Below are positions 47,728 to 60,569 of a stretch of DNA of 64,000 nt, one piece after another. Position numbers and translations under genes: made by a program. Numbering within the stretch: position 1 is the stretch's first letter; every line of letters begins with the position of its first letter. The notes beneath the pieces were generated by a model. It worked only from the letters and a program-made list of their open reading frames with translations. It ran no database searches and was not told where the DNA came from. Source of the stretch: Lates calcarifer (taxonomy: Eukaryota; Chordata; Actinopteri; Centropomidae); assembly GCF_001640805.2 (NCBI RefSeq), contig NC_066853.1:25932378-25996377 (forward strand), given 5' to 3'.

Positions 47728-48060
47728 TCTTGTCTCCATGAATTCAGGGGACATTACATAGACTTATTTTCATTTCCTGGACACATCATAACCCTAACTA
47801 CAACCACTACCTCCCTAACCCTAGACCTAATCTTAAAACATGTCTACACCTTAAAATGTAATGATTCACGCTATGGCGATAACTTGGTGTCTGTGTCCAT
47901 AAGGAGGAAAAGTCCCCATTATTTAACCATGTAGACAGATTTAGGCCCCACAAAATAAGGAATACCTAGGCCGCAGACACATACACATACACACACTCAA
48001 GTCCTCACCCACACTGTCTCTCACTTACATAAAGGCATATACACACACACAACACACAAC
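47725..48060. repeat. Dispersed fish repeat with flanking CA tracts
   Basis: TAGTCTTGTCTCCATGAATT, then GGGGACATTACATAGACTTA, TTTTCATTTCCTGGA, CATAACCCTAACTA, a GTCCCCATT core and GGCCCCACAAAATAAGGAAT. This is a non-coding interspersed repeat common in fish, typically bracketed by CA microsatellites as here (47684-47724 and CA-rich DNA at 47976-48060). The CCCTAA-like words belong to this repeat and are not telomeric arrays. Confidence 0.6.
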
Positions 48061-48089
48061 CCCCCATCATATTTATATAGAAATCATTA

Positions 48090-48350
48090 TTAGCAAATGA
48101 TTGAACAAAAGACAGCAGAAGAGAAGGGATTTGAGATGTGGCATGTCGATGTGTGCCAAGCCATCATTTAGCATTTTTTGGTAGCTGCTCGGCACAAATT
48201 CAAACTCATTAAATGACTTGTGATGTGCAGCATTGGCTTCATAATAATGTACATTCTCAAATTCAGTATGTTCACATGGACTAATTATGGTGCTCTTAAT
48301 TTTAAATGAGCCCAGTGAAAAGTACTGTCTGTGTTACATATGCAAATCAT
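48090..48350. promoter_or_regulatory. Candidate conserved non-coding block
   Basis: About 260 bases without repeats or frames. It includes TAGCAAATGATTGAACAAAAG, ACTAATTATGGTGCTCTTAA and an ATGCAAAT octamer (48340-48347) followed by CATTTG. The dense A/T-rich factor cores resemble developmental enhancers. Conservation is untested. Confidence 0.27.
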
Positions 48351-49145
48351 TTGAGTTCTATAACTAATCTTCACAGATACACACCCTGCTGCACTCCACC
48401 AACACAAATCCAGGCTCACCCTGTCAAGATTCTGTGATGCTTCTCCCAAACAATCAAAAAGAGACAGGATATCATCTGGTTATAGACCTCACTGGACTGT
48501 CACTAAATTAAGAGCATGAGCATCACTTGAGAATGCATAATATCCTTACACTTTCTATGGTCATGTTAACAAATATATAAACAATAGTCTTTATTTTATA
48601 GGTGTTATTTTATAAAGTAAGCATCCAGTTTGTTATACCCATTAGTCATTGCAGCTTGGAGTTTTGTTCTATAGTTGGTCTGTTTTTGTACATCTGCATG
48701 AAGGAAAGAGGGCAAGATAGCGGCACACACAGTTGCAGCAGCTCAGTGCTTTCCCAGTCAGTGCTTTGTATGGCTTGTTGTGCATGTGTTGTTTTTTGCT
48801 TGGTGCACATTCTGTGGAGCGAACAACATCTACAGCCGGTACAATCTCCTTAAGACAGGAGTTTGTTACAAGTGGAGTGTTACAGCCGAGTTTCTCCACT
48901 CACACAAGATCCCGGTGGACATAGCAATGATCTCTGTGGATGACCATCCCTGTGGAGAGGAGGCAAAGGCGGCGCAGAGAGAGGAAGCAGAAGTGAGGCC
49001 GCAGGGCCAGCGCACTAGCTAGGCTACGGAGACAGCCACACAAACCACCGCTTCCCAACCTTTTTCTCACAAACGCCAGATCCCCCACCAAAAAGATGGA
49101 TGAACTGAGACTAACGATTGCAACCAACAACACCATGAGGGACAA

Positions 49146-49851
49146 TTGCATTCTGTTGAGTCCTGGCTTCATTCATTCATCCCGGACTCTGCCATTGAGT
49201 TAGCAGGCTTCACCGCACAGTGTCATGACAGGACAAGGGAATCTGGTAAGAGCAGAGGAGGGAGGCATATCACATCACTCCTCCCCCAAAGTTTTGACCC
49301 CCACCAGTTTGCTAATAGAGCGAATAGATCTACAGAAGACGCCGTAGCCACAGCCCTTCATGCTGCACTGTCCCACCTGGAGCAGCAGGGGAGCTACGTG
49401 CAGCTGCTCTTTGTAGACTACAGCTCTGTTCAACACCAACAACTCCTCAACACCCCAAAGACCAAGGAGCTTGTAATAGACTTCAGGAAGAAGAAAACAG
49501 ACATTCCACCACTGATCATCAGCAGGGACTGTGTAGAGAGGGTGGCGGACTTCCGCTTTCTGGGAGTCCACATTGAGGAGGACCTGACCTGGAGCGTGAA
49601 CACCTCTGAGCTGCTGAAAAAGGCCCAGCAAAGACTGCACTTCCTAAGGGTGCTCAGGAGAAATAACATCACCCAGAGACTGCTGGTGTCCTTGTCAGTG
49701 CTCCATAGAGAGCATCCTAACATACTGTATGTGTGTGGTACATCAGCTGTACTGTGGCTCAGAGGAAAGCCGTCCAGAGGGTCATTAACACGGCCCAGAA
49801 GATCGCCGGCCACCCTCTCCCCACATTTGAAGATCTACACAATTCCCACTG

Positions 49852-49889
<38 letters not shown>

Positions 49890-49973
49890 TGCTTGTTTTT
49901 ATTTGTTTTATTTATTGTTTCTATTTGGGATGGCACTTTTAATTTCTTTGTACACGTGACAATGACTAAATAA
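49146..49973 (+). pseudogene. Chimeric LINE ORF2 remnant (275 codons open)
   Basis: This is the longest open frame in the window. It fuses in frame the start of the LINE endonuclease domain (about residues 5-38), the beginning of the reverse transcriptase (about 48-92) and the post-catalytic RT/thumb region (about 99-190), and then runs off frame into a poly-Cys/Val artefact of the GT repeat. It lacks the YxDD catalytic block. No splice sites tie it to msi2. It would make no functional enzyme. Confidence 0.8.
49854..49886. repeat. (GT)n microsatellite inside the LINE 3' region
   Basis: A perfect 33-base GT run located between the ORF2 end and the polyadenylation-like tail of the LINE copy. 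Confidence 0.96.
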
Positions 49974-50626
49974 AGATGTTAATTCTGATTCTGAAATCTG
50001 GGATTTTGGAGTAATCAGACTATTGTAACATATGTAAACTGACCTGATTCCTCAGTTAATATAGAGATAAAGCCATATACCTGTAAGCTAGGGTTTCTTC
50101 AGGTCATTATTGTAGATATGGAAACCATAAGAAGCAGATGACATATGCTTCAAATGAGGTTAAAGTTGAATGGTACTAATAATACTCTGGATGACCCGGT
50201 CCCTGCTTATTGCCCTAATTTAGCTTCCCCCTCCTCATGGTTGTTTATTGCTGTTGTATGAGAGAGATGGAAGAAGGGAATCATGGTGCAACGACCCACC
50301 CATCCAGTGCACAAAATGTCTTGCTAAGTAGGACAGTGAAATCGATGGTTCATTGTGTGTAGGTGACCTACATAAATGACTGTGGACAGAGATTCCTTGC
50401 ACACCTGTACGGCACAGTGCAGTACTTGTGAGACTCAGCATTAATGACACACAGTGTGCTCACATACAGTACATACTGCAAGAAATGCTGATTACATGTC
50501 CCACATGGATGACCATCTAGGCAAGTATTACTGTACCCATGTCCTTTTAAGGGATACACCTTTGAATTCACACAAAAAGCCTAAGGAGAGCTGTGTTTAA
50601 CTCTGGAGGTTACACCCCTTTTTTGT

Positions 50627-50645
50627 GTGTTTGTTTGTTTGTTTG
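50627..50645. repeat. (TTTG)n short repeat
   Basis: Four to five GTTT units, ending in a T run. Confidence 0.9.
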
Positions 50646-50844
50646 TTTTTTTCCCACTAATGTTTATTATAGCAATTTTGTCTGTTTTATCACAGAAACA
50701 CACAACACTACTTTGTAAAAAGTCAGTAACATATAACACATCTTTAAACCAGTCAATTAACCCAATTAAGTGCATTGTCACTTGTTTAAATGAATATGAA
50801 AAGTTGTTAAGAGCCTTCCATTTTCTGACCTGCCTCTGGTGTAG

Positions 50845-50990
50845 TGTTGGATAGGTTTAGGCACAAAAACCACTTGGTTAAGGTTGGAGGAAAAGTTGAA
50901 ATCATGGTTAACCAACAGTGTGTCTGTGTTGAACCAATCCACTCCAGCCTCCTCCCCAATAACAACACTATGCTGTGACAAAAGTCATTG
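50845..50990. repeat. Dispersed fish repeat (GGTTTAGGCACA family), copy 2
   Basis: ATAGGTTTAGGCACAAAAAC, then CACTTGGTTAAGGTTGGAGG and GAAATCATGGTTAACC. Same core as 25610 and 62650. Confidence 0.6.
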
Positions 50991-50999
50991 ATTGCTTGT

Positions 51000-52030
51000 C
51001 AGATAAAAATTCACATAGTTTGTTTCAGGTATTTGAACAAATGGCCAATGCTGTAGTTTCTGGTGCTTTTGAAACTCACCCTAATAAGTCAAGAATGCCT
51101 ACTCCTGAATGAATATTATTCTTGTAGGCTGATAAATAGATAAATATACACAGCCCTTACATGTAGATTGTTAAATGACTGTAGCATCTTTCTAATCATT
51201 CTGATGGCATACGATTGTGTTTGCAATAAAATCAGACAAGTGTGATGAGTTGCCTCCAGCTCAGTCATCAGCAGCTTTGGACTGGCTTTGAGTCCTCTCA
51301 CCAAGTCACCAGTGTAATAAAATGTCAAATGCTATATGTAAGAACTTCAGTTGTTCAAAAAAATTGCTGGAAACTGAGACTTCATCTTTTCAGTCAGACA
51401 ACAGAGTTAAAGAATGAACAACTTTGCCTCCTGCACAATAAGACATTAAGGAAAATGTAAGACCATATGCATTCATATTTGGTTTAATCTTCTGTTACTG
51501 CTGTGGTAGAACTAGTCTTCATTCATATTATTGATTGTTTCCTGATCCTTTGCAGTGCTTGGTATGCACCAGAGAGAGATGTATTTAAAGTGTGAAAACG
51601 ATTAGGAGCCTCCGCTCGATCATCCCGGGTAAGAGCAGTGTAATCAAATATACATTTGTTTAACTTTCCTGTGAGAGCTCCACTTACATCCAAATACAGC
51701 GCCAGCAATCAGCAGCTGCACAGTTGATATTCAGCAGTGAGAATGTGGCGGGGGAGAGCTCCACAGAAGCTCAGAGATAACACCATCCACAGACTCCAGT
51801 GTCTCATCTGTCACACGTAGATTGCTATTAAAGCTGTCTGAGAGCATTGGCATCATCTAATTAGAAAGGCTCTCTCTCTCCCTGTCTGTCTTGTTCGTTC
51901 AATCTTTCAGCCACCTCTATCTCTCTTTGTTTCCTCTCTGTTTACCTCTCTGTCTCTCTGCATGTCTGTCTCAACCCCCCACCCCATACCTCATTGGTCA
52001 TGCCAGTTGATTTCTTTGAGAAAAGCCTCT
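51000..52030. other. Intron stretch, nothing recognised apart from CT-rich DNA
   Basis: Holds a CT-rich low-complexity tract (51870-51970). The 51590-51720 part is complex and could be conserved, but I have no specific evidence. Confidence 0.4.
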
Positions 52031-52429
52031 CATGGTTTTCGTCTTGATGTGTCTTGTGTAATTAAAGCCCAAATTGTTTTGATGCCAGTGTAATCACATT
52101 AGTGTGTTATTGCAGGAGAGGAAAAAGAGAGAGATAGGAAGAGAGAGGGGTGAAATTGGACTTTTTTTTTTTTTTGGTTTCACATCCATAACCTCCTGCC
52201 ACAGAGTGTGAGTGTGTGTGTGCATGTGTGGTTTATTATGAGCATAGAGCTGTCACTATACATGCTGCTCAAAATCCAGGTCCATATGGCGTTCCATTAG
52301 CCTTTCTGTCAGATGGTGAGGGAGGGCAGTTCTGATGGACACAGCTAGTTAGAGAGAGGACACAGAGAAACAGCTGGAAGAAAAGTTTTGCTTTGTTTTA
52401 ATATGTGTAAGTATGATTAGACTATTCCT

Positions 52430-52560
52430 CACTTTGGCCCTGCGATGGACTGGTGATCTGTTCAGGGTGTACCCCGTCTCTCGCCCAATGTCAGCTGGGA
52501 TAGGCTCCAGACCCCCTTTGACCCTTAATGGATAAGTAGTATAGATAATGGATGAATGAA
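52430..52560 (+). repeat. Dispersed fish retroposon tail (CTGGTGATCTGTTCAGGGTG family), copy 1
   Basis: CCTGCGATGGACTGGTGATC, TGTTCAGGGTGTACCCCGTC, TCTCGCCCAATGTCAGCTGG and GATAGGCTCCAGACCCCC, followed by GATAATGGATGAATGAATA. This is one of the most frequent interspersed sequences in teleosts, with an ATGGATGA-type 3' tail. The copy is well preserved but truncated at the 5' side. A second, more diverged copy is at 61270-61495. Confidence 0.8.
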
Positions 52561-52599
52561 TATTCTTCACTTTGACCATTCTGATTCATTCAGAATAAC

Positions 52600-55500
52600 A
52601 GAATGATAACTACATTACTGCTGATGATGATAATGATGGCTTAAGATAAAATAAGATAAGGTATACTTCCTATAGGTAATTTGTTCTCAACTCCAAGTCC
52701 CACAAAAAGATAACATCATCAGGTTACAATTCTTTGCTGCACAATTTTTCACAAGGATAAGGTGAATCAAAGGTTTACTAAAATATATTAAAGTATTCCT
52801 TTTTAAATATTCCTATAAAATACTTCTCATTAGGACACATGTCACGCAGGATAGTGTTTCTTTGTCATGAAAACAATGACAATAAAGATCTATTTTATTC
52901 CTATTGTAGGATGAACCAGATGTGTGAGACTAAATGAAGACTGTGCTGTACTTTTTACAATGTTAACTATTTTTTCAGTGTAATGTCTGATATAGAGTTG
53001 TTTTGGTGGCAAATTGGTTTCCTATTTTCACAGCAGACAGCTCTCTATGAGATGCACCACATGAAGAGTAATGTACAGGTACAAGACTAAAACAAAACAA
53101 AAAATTGAATAGCAAAATAAAAAAGTAAAACCAGCCTATAATTGTACATTTGGCTTGCAGCTTGCAGTGCAGTATATTCAGGTCAGCTCCTGGCTGCATT
53201 AGTCAGCCAGTAAGCCACATCTGCTTACTGAGCTGACTGGGCTCCTCATTTGTTGGACGTAATGAACCAAGCCAAGTATCACTCTCATAAGTCATTTATT
53301 TATGTAATGATTTGTTTGTAATGTTACTGCTTGGTATTTCCAGTGTTCACTGTATCCTCTGCAGGGATTTTTTTTTTTTTTGGCTCTTTGCTAAAATAAC
53401 CCTCATTCTTCTTTGGAGGACTCCCTGGAGTCCCCCACATACAGATGTCATCAGTTTTATTTGACAGGAAGTCAGGATGAGGACATGGATGGATAGATAG
53501 TGTGACACCAAAGAAACTGGTTTTAATAGCTTGTCTTCAGCCAGGTTTCAGTCTTTCATCCACTACACACCCCATTCTATTTTAATTAATACAGCTGTGA
53601 TGTCTACACATGCTGTGTAATGGCTTGCAAAACATATTTTCAAGCTGCTGCTGCTCTGCTGATCTACTGCTTTCACTCCACAGCCTGTGTAGACATCATG
53701 TGTGGCTCTTTACATCCCACAAATCAGTATCTAACATTCATGCAGTCGTTTTACAACTCAGCTAAAAAAGACATAAAGAACTAGTCTTGAATAAGGTTTA
53801 AGAGGTGTTTCCTGTGTCACATGTACTTATGTTCTTCCTGCAGACGGTATCAATCATAAACTCAAAAAATTAACCTAAGGTTTTAACATGTGTAAGGTTA
53901 TGATTCAGTGACTTGTGCAGTGGCAGATATTAATCTGGATACAACAGTAGTTCATATGTTCACCCTGGTTACAAACATGTTTTCCCTTGTATTTTCTTTT
54001 ATGGAAACAGTGGTTTTAAAGGGCAGAGGGTGCAGACATGAGACGTACCAAACCTAGTTTGTTGACATACAGTATGTGCGAGCAGCAACACTGTGCCTTT
54101 AGTCCTCTCTAATAATGCAGACATGCAGCAGACATCGACTTTGTTAAATCCCTTCACTGCTCCTTTTCTTTCCAACAAGTCTGAGCCACTTCATCAGAAC
54201 AGGCTTTTTCCTGTCCTCCTCTTCCTCCTCCTCCTCATTCACCTTGTGCGTTTCTCTCCCGGCCCATCAGTCTGCTTAACGTATTTCACTCTGCTCATTA
54301 CAATGTAGTGAGATGGCTTGCTGCCTCAATCGATTCCTCTGTCCACTCTCATTTACTTTACAAGGGATCCTGCTTCTAAAGAGCTTAACTGTCTTTTCTC
54401 CTCTCCCCTTCTCCTTCTTGTTTTTGATTAAGAGGATGTGTAAATAAGGGCACAAACTCCCAGTAATGCATGCCACTCTATTTATTGACTCGGCTGTGTT
54501 GCATCTGGCCAGTACTCCCATAACACCGCCCAAGGTGGTGGGAGACCAACAAGGTTTTGTTTTAATTGTATAGTAGTGTTTTTGCGTGTGTATTCTTCAC
54601 ACTTCACACAGTACTCCTTCTCCCTCTTCCTGATTCAGAGTTCAACTCAAATTCAGTATGATATTACAGAGAAAGCAAGTAGCTGAGGGCATGGTGCTCA
54701 GCACAGTCAGAGCTCTGAGGCGCAGAGCAGAGGAATGTTCAACACTCTGGCATCTTTAGCCAGATGTGGCAGGTGGCTGGTGGATGCCGCTTTAAATGCA
54801 GGTGTACAGCAAACATCACATCACTGAGTTGGCGCTGGTGATGCCACACAGGTCAGGCGGTGGTTGTTTAGGTTGGTTGCCAGAGTAGTAGCAACATATG
54901 GAGACACACACATTCACACAGAGGAGGAGAGAGAGACTCTGAGTCTCTGCTGAAGATGCTTCTGACCCAAGGTCAGCTGTGACTCTGTTATCATGTGGGC
55001 CCTCCCCCTCAACACTGTTCAGAGTAGAATAATGGCTTAAGCTATGGCAGCAAATTCAGATAGGACACAACATCACCTTTTCTCTCCTTCACCTTCACCG
55101 GCTCTCAGTAACTCAGGCTAACAGAGATCTCTGATTGTGAGTTGTAAGTATGTCTGTTTACACTGTGTTAACAGTAATAACTTTAAAACTGTAAATATAC
55201 AGTATATCAGGCATAGAAACTACTGCTGCAGCTTCCTGGTGTAATGTAAATGTCCAAACCATACTGGTGACAGTGTGCATCTGTGTGACACTGTTTAACA
55301 TCGAACCAGGCTTTGCTACCGTTACAGAGAGACTCTGAGTGACTTTGGGTTTATGTAGACATGATCTGACATGACTCAGGTAAAGATGTAGAAGTGACCA
55401 CACCTGCATTTAGTAGATGGAATTTAGTCTCAAACACCACATCATTATCTCATATAAATGAGTCAACTGATTAGACTTTTTCTTTTAAAATGTCGGCTTT

Positions 55501-55810
55501 TCTGTTCATTTTTGTATTTGTGTCAAATATGTGAACAGTTCTGCTCTTGTTGTATCTCTGTAATATAGATGCTGTTAAACATTATGTGGATTTGAAGATG
55601 TACCTCATATGATTGTTGTTGGATGCTACATAACTGTCTTATGATTGCTGTGCTTTATTCAGCTGGATCTCACTAGTTTGTCTGTGTATTATGTAAGCCT
55701 GTTCTCAGTAATATTCTACACTGTGCTCTCACTGTCTTCATTTCATTGGAGACTTGCCTGTGGTGGGTGTTATGTGATGGAAACTGGGACTTTGGACATC
55801 TTTACTGGAG
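52600..55810. other. Intron stretch, mostly unique sequence
   Basis: Contains a T run (53368-53381) and unremarkable intron. No exon or coding mobile element recognised. Confidence 0.45.
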
Positions 55811-55819
55811 TTATGAATA

Positions 55820-55933
55820 TGAATATATGAATGTGTGTGAGTGGATGAATGTGACTTGTGGTTTAAATTGTGAGTGAGTGGTTGATATGACTAGAAAAGA
55901 GCTCTATATGTGCAGTCCATTTGCCATTTATTA
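55820..55933 (+). repeat. Fish LINE-type 3' tail
   Basis: GAATGTGTGTGAGTGGATGA, then ATGTGACTTGTGGTTTAAAT, GAGTGGTTGATATGACTAGA, AAAGAGCTCTATATGTGCAG and TCCATTTGCCATTTA. Same family as the interrupted tail at 34562-34627, here complete to its usual CCATTTACCATTTA terminus. Confidence 0.7.
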
Positions 55934-56329
55934 AGAGATCTGGTTTGCTTTGATTTATCTTCATTTATCATTATTATTCTATTTTATCGGTCATGTCCAC
56001 ATGAAAGAACATGAAAGAAAAGGAATTGAGGAAAAGTTTCTTCCAGTCATTAGAAAATAGATGTAGATGTAAATGTGGATCATTTTGCGCTCTGACTCTG
56101 CTTATTTTTTCTGATGAGTACTTTCACTTCTGCGTGATTACTTATTTTTACAAAGTAACTCCTTGTAGTAGAGTATGTTTTCTGGTTATTTTACATTTGC
56201 TGGTTCACATGGCCAGATGAATGTACACATTATAAACAATACTTCAAACCTGGTTTCACATCTCCGGGAGCACCACCCATCACTGTGTGCCAAAATCTGA
56301 CGTAATGCTGTCTTGAAATGAACGTATGC

Positions 56330-56785
56330 AACAGCTACGAGTTGCTAAGAGCTGCTTAGAGTTAGCATGTGTAGCATCGGTGATTAAAATACTGCAGGCT
56401 TGGTACTGCAGCAGGTAACAATGAACTAGCTAACATCAGCTAGTTTCCCCACTAATGACACATCGCAAAGAGCAGAGATTGTTGAATTGTAGGTGCAAGT
56501 GTTATTTCAGTTATTTATGTTCTGAGCTTGTTGAGCTGCAGGTTTAGTCTCACTTAAGGGACCTCTTTAAAAAGTTAACATACACATTTACTAATGTTCC
56601 AAATATTCTGTGTTGTTAAGAAATAAAATAGGTTGTGTTCAGAGGAGGATAGTTGTTTTTCTTACCAGGCATTTCAATATAACTCGTTTTAGAACTGAAA
56701 TGACAATACTGCAAAACTGTGATATTTTTGCTTAAGGTTATCATACCATCAGAACCATCATACTGGCTCATGCCTAACCTATTCT
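56330..56785. mobile_element. Possible non-autonomous DNA transposon fragment
   Basis: The right part (ACTGTGATATTTTTGCTTAA, then GGTTATCATACCATCAGAAC and CATACTGGCTCATGCC, 56718-56777) resembles the terminal region of fish elements ending in '..ATACCGGCCCATGCCTA'. I could not identify the opposite end; left boundary and superfamily are unknown. Confidence 0.3.
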
Positions 56786-56878
56786 GATTACTAAAGCAAT
56801 GATGAATGCACTTCAGTTAGTCAACGTGACAAGGAAACAAAACAAAAAAAAAGGTCACTCATTCATTCAAGTCAGACA

Positions 56879-56910
56879 AACACATACACACACACACACA
56901 CACACATACA
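56879..56910. repeat. (CA)n microsatellite, interrupted
   Basis: CACATA then CACACA units. Confidence 0.93.
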
Positions 56911-56999
56911 ATGCCAGCAATACTCCACAGTGATGGAGTATAGAAATTGGATGCCATTTGTGACAATGTGGTCATAGTCTGTGCCTGTATGTAGATGAC

Positions 57000-59900
57000 T
57001 TCTCACTCTTGGGAGTAAATTGAACAGGGTGCAGAGAGAGATGGAGATGGAACAGTGAAAACACAGAGAGAGAGATTTAAAAAATAAAAAAGCAGGAGCA
57101 CCCTAATGGAGAGAAACAAACAAATGTGCAGCTAGCATCTCTCATAAACTTTGAGTGACTGAATTTTCTCATTTGTCCCTGGCTTTTATTAACTGCACAG
57201 TCGGCAGTAACAGATCCCCACAATATTTACCAACGCGGTGCAGAGCAGCAGCTGTTGTAGTCATACTCACATGTTGCACTCTTCTTTGTTTTGTTGTTTT
57301 GAGATTTTTTTTCAGAGAAGAAATGCAAGCGCTGTTTTCAGTGTTTCTCTTTTTACTGCCAGACAAATCAATACGCCAAAGACATTGTTAATATAGTTAG
57401 AATATCTTGCTTCCTGCTGTTGTGGGTGCCTCTATTTTTTATCTTAGCAGCTTTGAAAAAAGAAAAAGAAGAAGAAAACCTACAAATGAATTTTGATGGC
57501 TCTGTTAGCTGCTCCTGTGTGTGTGTGGCCTGATACATGCCACTCTACTGTCTCTCTCCAGTTTTTGGTTCTTTGATGAGCATTAAATTAATCTAAGACT
57601 CATCAGATCACATCAGATGTTATCATCAGTGCTGTCTGGAACATGTCGGAAACTGCAGGTAGACAACTGCAGAAGCAGAGAGGAACTGTACTGTAAACTC
57701 ACAGCTCACTGACACAGACAAACTGTTGGTTTACCAATGAAAATACACTCAATGGGCTTCATTCATGAAAGGTTTGTACACACTGATTTAATCAGTGATT
57801 TCTTATATCCAAAATGTCTGAAGGTAAGAGCACGATTTACAGGTTATTGGGGACACTTGAATGATGTGTTTTCAGGCACGGACATCAGTTGATTGCTTGA
57901 ACAGTTTCACACAGGCAAAATGAAACCATTAAAAACAGAAACTAATTCATCATTGTCAATTTACCCTCTGACAGAGGCAATTTCTCCTGGGATTTTAAAG
58001 GGGGCACATCATGCTTTTTGAGAATTTCACTCATTTATAGAGTGTCATGTTGTTGAACATACACTTTAAAGTTGCAAAACTTGAGGTGAACGTCAGGAGA
58101 AATGAGACCAATAAATCAAAACTCAGCTCCCACATCTTCTTTTTCACTCTTTACTAACACACAGTGACATCAGCTGGTTACAGATGTTCATAAAGAGGCC
58201 TCTGTTCTGAGCCAAAAAACAAAAAAAACAAAACACAGTATCATTTTTATTTTTGGATGTCATGCAGCAGTACAGAATCAGTGGTCATCTTTGCATCTAT
58301 CCAAGGACTGCATTCCTGACGGACTCAGCGACTGGTGGCTGACCAGTACTGTTGGTTAGATTGCTACTGAAGGAACGGCACTTCCAACTTTATTGGACCA
58401 GTGTGTTGATTCAGGATCCCAACCTGTAAGTATATCACTAAGATGCTTATCATTTGTGGATGACTGTTTTTTGTTACTTAGCTAGTTATTTTTCAGTGCT
58501 GAGCTGAGGTGGTGGGTATGTGTTTCCACTGAACTGTGCCTGCAGAGATGGTGCTTGCTAACGTTAACTCACTAGTTAACAACCTCAAACGTGTGTCATC
58601 GACATCATCTGTCTTTTCACAGTGCAAAAAAAAGACACGTTTCCTTCTTCTCACAGCAGCCCCAGCTTCTCTATTAACATTTAGCTGCTGACAACAACAA
58701 CTGGATATGGCCCACTTTTACCTACATAAAGTGTAATCCAGTGGTTCTATATAAAGAACATAGTAGGTATAATTACTGAGAATAGCCACAGACACAGAGA
58801 AACAATACGACTAATAAGATAATGGAAAAATGTTTTCAGAGCTCAAAATAAGACATGTGAAAACAGAACAACAGTACCACTAACACTGAATCTGCTGTGG
58901 TTTACAGATTATCTGTGTGACCTGATGAAGCTTGTGTTTGATGAGGAACTCTTGGACCCACCACGCACTCCTGATCATAGGAGAGACCAACAGAAGAGGA
59001 AGTTCTGGTGAGGCCGGTGCAGTCAAGTGATGGCTTGAAGACAACTCAGCAGCTAAGGTCTCAGGAACGTCCACAGGAAGACACATCAGGATGACTGCTC
59101 TGACTTTCTGCCCTGTGAGCTCCAACACCAGCTCACGTACCTTCAGTGTGCAAGAGACTCTTCACCCCAATGGAGGACATTTTTTAATATTGTTTACATT
59201 GAGACTACATTGAGAATAAAGTGCTTTATTTTTAGGGAGGGTAGTAGTAAAGGTTCTGTGGCAGCAGAGAAATATTTAATCTCACAATGGTTTTAATGGA
59301 GAATATGAAAAAACTTTTGTGATGTCATGCATGTAGGAGGGTTTGACACCTGGTTCATTAAATGTGATGAAGATTTTTGCCAGTAATCCTTTATTACACT
59401 CAGCAAATTAGTGTAAGCAAGACATTTCTCTGTTTGACAGTCAGAGTTTAACCCACAGGTTGTTACCATGTATCATTGTAAAAAGCTTTGACAAACATTT
59501 TAAGCATAAATGGAAATAACCTTCTGACAAGTAAAAACATATCATGTGTAAAGATCAGAGTTACTGAGCAACTTTCAAGTACATAAAAAAGTTACTTTAA
59601 AAGATCAGTAGTTCCACCATCAATTATGTTGACATGGTAGAAAATATATTCAGTTCTATGTCAGTTGAAACCCATATGTTTTGTTTTGGTGTCAGTGGTC
59701 TGATGTAATTAATGTGACACATAAAACACACAGGATCTTAAACAGTGGCTACATTTATAATGATACAGGTCGATTTTTTTAAATTAATGCTGTGCACCTT
59801 CTGTTGTTAATGATTGAACACTGGTTTCCACCCTCAGCATTCTGACACTTACTTTACATACTGTTGTGAGCCATATTTTTTTGCCCAGACTGAGGATCAG

Positions 59901-60430
59901 ATTCCCACTAACGTGTTTTTGTTTAGACGCAGTTGTTATGGTGATATTCTTGTGAGAAGTGCAGCATTGTTCCCTGTCATATCATTATTTGGAACTTAAA
60001 TTGCTATACACACTGAAATGCTGTGTAGTTAGAGGAGGTTTTGGTGCATTTTTGAAAGCTGACAAACAAAGGAATGCAATCAGATTGGACTTTACTGTTG
60101 ATAAAATGTCTGGACCTGCCCTTATTCTGATCCTGTTTATCAGCTCAAGATGTCCTTAACTATGAGGAACTGCCAGTATCAGTAATATCAAATCTTGTTA
60201 AATGATTTGTGAAATGAAGAGATTTGCTCACATAATTCCTTCTGAAATACATTAGAGGACTGGCTGTGTGTGTATGTGTGTTTTGGAGGGTTTGTTCTTA
60301 AGTAAAGGTTAGCCAAGACTCCATTGATTCAGCATTTTAATTTTATTTGTGTGGTGTCTCCTGTGGGGTCTAGCATAAGACCCTTGCTTTGATTCTACCT
60401 CCTTTGTTTTGTGAGAGGCCGCAAACAGCC
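57000..60430. other. Intron stretch, mostly unique sequence
   Basis: No gene recognised. The segment around 57996-58440, with GGGGGCACATCATGC and GGATCCCAACCTGTAAGTAT, may belong to an interspersed repeat; the GTAAGTAT is an isolated donor-like sequence without a paired acceptor or frame. Confidence 0.4.
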
Positions 60431-60438
60431 AGCAGCTA

Positions 60439-60444
<6 letters not shown>

Positions 60445-60472
<28 letters not shown>
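60445..60472. repeat. (GT)n microsatellite
   Basis: A 28-base GT run after TGTGTTTG. Confidence 0.95.
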
Positions 60473-60476
<4 letters not shown>

Positions 60477-60569
60477 TGGGTACACAATAATACATGTGTG
60501 CCTTACAAATCTTAATAAGTGTGAGATTCCATCCTAACGCCTTGATAATTGCTACTAGCACTTATTACG

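Larger units (their letters stand above)
48790..49996 (+). mobile_element. Internally deleted jockey/CR1-like LINE with 3' end
   Basis: From about 48790 the sequence follows the ORF2 leader of a common fish non-LTR element (basic RRRRKRR region near 48965-49000). An endonuclease start, ESWLHSFIPDSAIELAGFTA then RTRESGKSRGGR, is followed directly by reverse transcriptase text FDPHQFANRANRSTEDAVAT..LLFVDYSS. The central RT core is missing; it resumes at KTKELVIDFRKKKTDIPPLI..FRFLGVHIEEDLTWSVNTSE..KKAQQRLHFLRVLRR. After a frameshift near 49720 the C-terminus continues as AVQRVINTAQKIAGHPLP. The copy ends in GTACACGTGACAATGACTAA, then ATAAAGATG and (ATTCTG)n. A GT microsatellite lies in the 3' part. 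It is dead: most of the endonuclease and the RT active site are absent. Confidence 0.82.

Noticed and set aside
47770..47832. Interstitial telomeric repeat (CCCTAA-like words)
   Set aside because: Words are irregular and belong to a dispersed fish repeat flanked by CA tracts; no tandem (TTAGGG)n array is present.
58270..58435. Possible non-coding exon ending in GTAAGTAT
   Set aside because: A good donor-like sequence, but there is no paired acceptor or frame, and the segment resembles an interspersed repeat.
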